Of a stretch of DNA of 64,000 nucleotides, positions 58,559-64,000 are shown one piece after another. The notes under the pieces were generated by a model. It worked only from the letters and a program-made list of their open reading frames with translations, did not search any database and had not been told where the DNA came from. The position numbers were made by a program, and so were the translations under genes. Positions within the stretch are counted from its first letter, which is position 1, and every line of letters starts with the position of its first letter. Origin of the DNA: Oehlia diaphana (taxonomy: Eukaryota > Glomeromycota > Glomeromycetes > Glomerales > Glomeraceae); assembly GCA_003833135.1 (NCBI GenBank), contig QZLH01000038.1, forward strand, positions 100,508 to 164,507, in the 5' to 3' direction.

Positions 58559-60332
58559 CAGACAATTTAACTTTAAGTAAGAAAATTAATCTTAAAATTT
58601 TGTTTAATTATTTATTTTGATGATTATATTAATTTATTAATTCCATCATTTATTTTATAATTAGCACTGGATGGTTGGACATCCAAATGAAACGAATCAC
58701 TCTACAATTATGTTGTAATAACTTCAGATAGAAAAGAATATTTAATTGCTTTGCGTAATTATTCTATAGAATCACATACAGGAGAATTTCTTGCTTCAGA
58801 GATATCAACTATTGTAGAAAAAATTGGTTTAAATAAATTTACTGCTGTTGTTACTGATAATGCTTCTAATTGTCAAGTTGTCAGAAGAATAATAGAAGAA
58901 AAATATGGTCATATTTGGGATATACGATGTGCAGCTCATGCTATTAACTTGATAGCAGCTGATTTAGTAAAATTTAATGATATAAAGGAATTTATTTCAA
59001 ATTGTGGAATGATTACAGGATTTTTTAATAACTCACATCAAGCTTCTGCGATTTTAGCCCAAGGTTTAAAAGATATGAAAATCAATATTGAGAGATTACA
59101 AACATGGTGTAAGACTAGATGGGGTTCATTATATATGACAACAAACTCAATTTTACGTGCATGTTCCATTTTTGACTGGGTAAGATAATTTTTTAATTAT
59201 TTTTAGATTCTTATGATAATAATTCTAACAAATTTATTAATTAAATAATACAGATTTTATTAGAACATAGTAATATTGTTACAAATTCAAATGTTTATCT
59301 CTTAATTCAAGATGAGGAATTTTTTATAAATTGCCGACATATTCGTTCAATTTGGGCTCCCATCAAGGAATGCATTAACATTCTTAAAGCAAAATCAGCT
59401 TCTTTAGTTGATTGTTTTGTGCAAATGATTAAATTAGCAATTGCTATATTTTGTTTTCCTTTGTCAAATCCCTATAAGGCTTCAGCAATTCAAATTTTTA
59501 ATTGTCATTATCTTGCGTTCCAGCACCCTACTTATCTTTTATATTATTTTCTTCATCCTTATTATCGAGGTATATTATTTTTTTTTTTAAATTAAATTAT
59601 TAAAAAATTATTTTTAATTTTTTTTTCTTAGGTTTAGGTCTTAATGATAAAGGATTTAAAAATGCAGCAATTACTGCAACAACTCTTTGGCAAAATTTAG
59701 GATATTCTGAACAAGAAAGTAAAGAACTTCTTACTCAATTTCGGAAATATAACCAAAAACTTAAGCCCTATGATTTGCCTTATGAAAAAAATATGAATAC
59801 ACCTGAATTATGGTGGGGTTCTATAAGAACCAAACCATATCATTTACGAAATCTTGCACTTTGACTGTTTGGTATTGTTGTTTCACAAGCAGGATGTGAA
59901 CAAAATTTTTCTAAACTTAAATGGATTATTGGAGATAGGCGCATAAGGCTTGATGTTAAAAAGCTTGAAGGTATTTCTAAAATTCGCTCTTACTATCTAA
60001 CAAGTATTAGAAATGAATTATCATATTATGGAAAGCATTTGAATGAAGCAGAATTGAGAGAAGTTGCCAGCATTTCTGCAGTTGGTAAAATTATTGCTTC
60101 AAATGATGATGATGATACTGATTATTTTTTATTAGAGGAAAATCAGGAAGTTTGGGAAAGAAAAGGTGTACAAGAACGTACTACTTTAATATTGGAAGAT
60201 TTTATTGATTTTGCATAACCAATCTTTGAAAATCTAGAAAATGTAGATGATAATACTAGTGTAGAAACTAATATAGATAGAAATATGGATTTTGATCCTG
60301 TTGCGTTAGTTAATCAAGTTTTAGAAAACTAA
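58559..60332 (+). pseudogene. hAT transposase copy 2, 5'-truncated
   Basis: Matches copy 1 at an offset of 1762 bp from 56797 on. It keeps the core VVTDNASNC, RCAAHAINLIA (58751-59188) and the C-terminal PELWWGSIRTK and CEQNFSKLKW blocks to the stop at 60330-60332. In-frame stops come from base changes (AAATGA near 58687, LAL-stop near 59862, FA-stop near 60217). A 5-6-bp insertion near 59450 is the one indel I noticed. The upstream exon with the BED finger is missing. Confidence 0.9.
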
Positions 60333-60730
60333 ATTTGTAAATTGTTAATTTGTTGAATAAACTTTATAATCCATATATAAATTTTAGCATAATATTATGT
60401 ATTTTAAGTTACGGCATTATAGCATGCATCTTAAATCACGTCATATGTCATTAAGTCAAATTTACTTCAGAGTTATATAAGTCATATGTCTATGATGTGA
60501 CTTAACTTAGTGTTATGTTACGTCATTAAGGCTGCACCTCTAATTAGAATATCACTGACTGTTGCCTATTATCTACAAAGCCATCTATGGCATCTATATT
60601 AACTCAGCAATTGTTGCCATATTATCATTAGAATTATATAAGTCTAGAGAATTTCCTTGTTCAAGTGAATTTTTTTGGAATGAGATGCTTCTGATCTAGC
60701 ATTGCAATTTCTCTACCTGTTCCTCAGAAT
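60333..60730. other. Right flank of hAT copy 2 and part of a broken coiled-coil ORF
   Basis: 60400-60545 has gtcatatg/acgtcat-type short repeats and ends ggctgcacctctaa, possibly the hAT right end. 60560-60730 on the minus strand reads DSEEQVEKLQ and SLEQGNSLDLYNSNDNMATIAELI with stops. It continues the coiled-coil fragment found beyond the 2.7-kb insertion. Confidence 0.4.
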
Positions 60731-60899
60731 CTACTAACTAGTGTTTTGAACGGGTCAGGTCAATTTGGATAACCCGTCAGGTTGACCTGAAAATTTTAGG
60801 TCAGGTCATCAAATTTATGACCTGACCTCAGGTCGGATCACAGTTTGATCTGACCTGTTTGATCCGTTTGACCTGACATAATAGTTCTGGCTAAATGGA

Positions 60900-61480
60900 T
60901 CAAATATGTGAAAAAAAATGTTTTGGCATTTTTTCATATAAAAATATTGAAAAAAAACATTAAAACATTTTTTTTTTGTATTAATTATTAAGAAAAAACG
61001 TTTCAGTATTTTTTCATATAATAATATTAAAAAAAATGCTGAAAACGTTTTTTTTTATATTAATTATTAAGAAAAAATGTTTCGGCGATTTTTCATATAA
61101 TAATATTAAAAAAAAAGGAAATAATAATTTTACGCAGATGCGTTGCAATGCACCCCCTTTTTTGGAAATTATTAAATAATAAATTTGCTGATCAAAACGT
61201 GATCATAAATGATCAATAAATTTACTATTTAAAAATTTCTAAAAAAAGGGGGTGTGTTCAAACGCAGGTGCGTTCAAATTTTAAACCCAAAAAAAAAATG
61301 CTGAAAACATTTTTTTTTTGTTAATTATTAAGAAAAAACATTTCAGCATTTTTTCATATAAATTATTAAAAAAAATGTCAAAGCGTTTTTTTTTTATTAA
61401 TTATTAAAAAAAATGGTTCAGCATTTTTCCATATAATAATATTAAAAAAAAATGCCGAAAATGTCTTTTTATTGTATTAA
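60900..61480. repeat. Left array of A/T hairpin repeats
   Basis: Units attaattattaagaaaaaac - gtttcagcattttttcatat - aataatattaaaaaaa - atgctgaaaacg recur about five times. gtttcagcat and atgctgaaac are inverted, so each unit can fold back. Confidence 0.8.
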
Positions 61481-61544
61481 TTATTATAGTTGTATCAGTA
61501 ATTGTTTTTTAAATTTCATATTCCAAAATTACGTTACGTAAATA

Positions 61545-61685
61545 TAATTACGAATTACTTAATTAGTTACGAGTTACTTAATTAATTACGGGTTACTTAA
61601 TTAATTATGAGTTACTTAATTAATTATGAGTTACTTAATTAATTATGAGTTACTTAATTAATTATGAGTTACTTAATTAATTACA
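61545..61685. repeat. 19-bp satellite, gagttacttaattaattat x about 7
   Basis: Tandem units with one or two base changes (acgagttac, acgggttac, atgagttac) are visible across the interval. Confidence 0.9.
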
Positions 61686-61804
61686 GGTATAGTTGTTTTC
61701 GAAATTCAATTGGCAAATCCAAAATCTGAAATTATGAAATCGTAATTAACATAATTTCGTAATTATATTAAAATTTGTGTAATAGTGTGAAATTACGAAT
61801 TTCT

Positions 61805-62425
61805 CAATATCTAGTGATTGGGATTTGAATGAATTTACTGCCATTCGATTCATCGCACTGAGACGAATCTAATGGTATGTGTTTCATCTCTTTAGCATTA
61901 ATATTAACTAAGGTTGCTTGTCTAAACCTCTTCAAAATCCTACGATTAGTTTCATCAAAATTTTACTATAGATTTATTATAGTTTCGGCAGAATTTTGGC
62001 AGTTTCAGCATTTATAATAAGTTTCAGTAGTTTCGCCTTTCTTCAGAGTTTCGCCAGTTTTTTAATATAACTTTAATATAGTTTTGGCAGAATTTTGCTT
62101 TTCGGCAAAATGGCATCTTGCCTAAATCCCTAGCTAGGTTTCGGCAAGCAACCTTAATATTAACGGAGCTAAGTCACTATAAATGTTTATTGGTTATTGA
62201 AATCAGAGAACGATCTAGTGATTGAATTTGAACGAATTTACCACCATTAGATTCGTCTTACTGAGACGAATCCAATGGTAAGTATTTCATCTCTATAGCA
62301 TTAATATTGACGGAGCTAAGTTACTGTAAAATTTTAATGATTATTGATATCGGAGCACGATCTAGTGATTGGATTTGAATGAATTTATTACCATTCGATT
62401 CGTCTCATCAAGACAAATCGAATGG
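61805..62425. repeat. Three dispersed copies of a palindromic block
   Basis: atctagtgattg(g)...ttgaatgaattta then ccattcgattcgtct..gagacgaatc.aatgg occurs near 61808, 62212 and 62360. The core is a near-perfect hairpin in each copy. tttcatctct(t/a)tagcattaatatt follows two of them. Confidence 0.8.
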
Positions 62426-62642
62426 TGGTAAAATTATCCAAAACGGATCACTGGATGCCGAGTTATTATTTATTAAAGTTTTTAAATATAATTCGGCCAA
62501 AATTAAGAGTAATTCTGGCCAAATATTTTCATAATACGAAATTAATTACGGAATACGGAGTTTTTCTAATGAATTACTTAATAATTACAGAATTACGTAA
62601 TTACGTATTTCTGTAATACTAAAATAATTTTGGATACAAGTA

Positions 62643-62829
62643 CAGTCGACCTCCCATATAGTCACCTCCTATCTAATCATATCCTCCCATATAAGCACAT
62701 TTGCATTGGCCTAAATTACTAATAAATATATTAAAAAAACCTTCTCTTTAGTCACATCATATAGTATTTTTATAATCACATCATTTTTTTTTTGGTTCTG
62801 AGAGGTGTACTTATATGGGAGGTTGACTG
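62643..62829. mobile_element. 187-bp Tc1/mariner-type miniature element nested in the larger element
   Basis: Inverted ends CAGTCGACCTCCCATATAGT and, inverted at the right, CAGTCAACCTCCCATATAAG are flanked by TA on both sides (62641-62642, 62830-62831). The TIR sequence and TA target site fit Tc1/mariner-pogo MITEs. No ORF inside. Confidence 0.85.
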
Positions 62830-62831
62830 TA

Positions 62832-63320
62832 TATTAATTATTAAGAAAAAACATTTCAGTGTTTTTTCATATAAAATTATTAAAAAAAACTTTGAAACAC
62901 ATATAATAATATTAAAAAAAAATGCCAAAAATGTTTTTTTTTTGTATTAATTATTAAGAAAAACGTTTCAGCATTTTTCATATAATAATATTAAAAAAAA
63001 ATGCTGAAAACGTTTTTTTTTTTTGCATTACAATTAAGAAAAAATGTTTCAGCATTTTTTCATGTAAAATTATTAAAAAAAAATGCTAAAACGTTTTTTT
63101 TTAATAATAATTATTGTACAGAAAAATGTCAGATTTGACATTTTTTATTTTTTAACTAAAAAATGTTAGATTCGACGTTTTTCATTAAAAAAAAAAGTTT
63201 ATTTTTTTTTATTTTTAACTAAAAATGTTGGGTTTGACGTTTTCAATTAAAAATTCATTTTTTATTAATGTTTTTCATTAAAAAATCTGGGTTTTTTTAT
63301 TTTTAATGAAAAAACATCAT
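62832..63320. repeat. Right array of A/T hairpin repeats
   Basis: The same unit type as the left array (aaaaatgctgaaaacg, tttcagcattttt), ending in diverged aaaatgttagattcgacgtt units. Confidence 0.75.
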
Positions 63321-63469
63321 TTTTGATACACGAGTCAAACAGATCAAACGGGTCGGATCAAGTAAGACAGGTTACCTGACCCAACCTGACCAAACCTGAT
63401 TTTTTTTGTTAGGTCAGGTAAGACAGATTACCCAACCTGACCCAACTCATTCGAAACACTATTACTAAC

Positions 63470-63775
63470 TGACTTTTTATATTAGAAATATGTTTTTTAT
63501 TATTATGAATATCCTTCTTAGCTTGATATAGTTGCTTTTTTAGGCTGGAGATTTCAGATTTTAGCTCTGCTATCTCCTCTTTCGAAGCATTTTTAAGACG
63601 CTCTATCTTACCATTAAGAGTTTGGATTTTATGTTCACAACAGACACATTCATATTCCAGCTCCCTAATCTGCTTTTCATTTTAGCAGTTACTATCAACT
63701 TCTGTTTGTAATTCACTACAAAAATGGTAGTTCTCCTCCTTTATATATTCTTTACATGTTATTCTCTGCCTTGAA
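63470..63775 (-). pseudogene. Coiled-coil ORF interrupted by the 2.7-kb element
   Basis: Minus-strand reading gives CKEYIKEENYHFCSELQ, IRELEYECVCCEHKIQTL, then KEEIAELKSEISSLKKQ. After the element the same reading continues as LVDSEEQVEKLQ (60700-60735). One stop occurs near 63685. Family unknown; it may belong to a transposon-encoded accessory protein. Confidence 0.5.
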
Positions 63776-63804
63776 TGAGGAATAAGCTAACCACAAATTT
63801 TGAT

Positions 63805-63925
63805 AGATCCTGATGAGGCTCAAAGAATTGAAAAAAATATCATATTACTTAAAATATATTATCGCCTGACTGGCTATCATTCCAACCCTAAATCTTTGAG
63901 AAACTTTGCTAACAACCTAAAATTT
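63805..63925 (+). pseudogene. Fragment resembling a transposon integrase-associated segment
   Basis: The plus-strand frame reads DPDEAQRIEKNIILLKIYY then GYHSNPKSLRNF before losing coding character. I suspect an integrase or transposase leader but cannot confirm it. The window ends at 64000 with no further gene. Confidence 0.3.
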
Positions 63926-64000
63926 TTTAAATGTATTGTAAAATTATTGTCACAATACATCGTGTACAAACCATGATAAGATACTTGTTATTGGGTTTGT

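Larger units (their letters stand above)
60739..63461. mobile_element. 2.7-kb non-autonomous hAT-like element with inverted ends
   Basis: Ends TAGTGTTTTGAACGG (60739) and, inverted, TAGTGTTTCGAATGA (63461) match at 12 of 15 positions and carry ggtcaggtca-type subterminal repeats. The flanks ctactaac (60731-60738) and ttactaac (63462-63469) form an 8-bp target duplication with one mismatch, as expected for hAT. There is no transposase ORF. The interior consists of hairpin arrays, a 19-bp satellite and three palindromic repeats. Confidence 0.8.

Overview
The window reads as nuclear DNA of an arbuscular mycorrhizal fungus (Glomeromycotina, Rhizophagus-like). It is very AT-rich and its genes have many short GT..AG introns. 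It carries gene families known to be expanded in these fungi (tyrosine-kinase-like kinases, MATH/BTB proteins, DUF7918 proteins) and abundant decayed hAT, MULE and Tc1/mariner DNA transposons. The organism call is inference from gene content. One run of 326 N and one single N show it is a draft assembly.

Layout. 1-1154: C-terminal tail exons of a kinase-family gene that starts upstream. 2082-6465 (minus): a decayed composite gene of kinase, ricin-type beta-trefoil, C2 and an internally duplicated domain. 6663-8226: a BTB-like fragment, an assembly gap and a higher-order tandem repeat. 9113-9972: a short SCA7-domain (Sgf73/ataxin-7) gene. 10427-10765: a truncated kinase copy. 14082-16320: an intact kinase gene with microexons. 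17628-21854: a BK/Slo-type channel gene of 15 exons. 21855-26950: gene-poor DNA with BED-finger and Tc1/mariner relics. 26952-35163: three DUF7918 loci (one dead), a repeat-rich protein gene and a frameshifted MATH-BTB gene. 35662-38448: an intronless zinc-knuckle protein gene. 40149-42897: a CSC1/OSCA channel gene. 43838-45994: an eIF4A-derived DEAD-box protein that has lost its catalytic motifs. 47177-47578: a small secreted, probably GPI-anchored protein. 47960-49271: a further DUF7918 gene. 49575-51125: KAE1/OSGEP, head to head with a small acidic protein gene (51433-51962). 52400-64000: a transposon graveyard with a Ty3 integrase relic, a MULE, two hAT copies joined at an N, and a 2.7-kb inverted-repeat element with a nested small element.

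The genes do not form one pathway. Housekeeping genes (SAGA subunit, KEOPS subunit, two channels) are interspersed with fungal-lineage families and transposon debris. The most interesting points are: (1) the eIF4A-like protein whose helicase motifs I, Ia, II, III, V and VI are all altered while the fold is kept; (2) the BK-like channel whose selectivity-filter position, partly encoded by a 7-nt microexon, lacks the usual TVGYGD; (3) three DUF7918 proteins that share a basic NLS-like patch and C-terminal SUMO-interacting-like motifs; (4) kinase tails built from tiny exons of a single phase, with tandem exon duplication; (5) two hAT copies that differ almost only by transitions.

CDS coordinates span start to stop; exon boundaries were read by hand from GT..AG sites and reading-frame continuity, and sum to multiples of three where stated.
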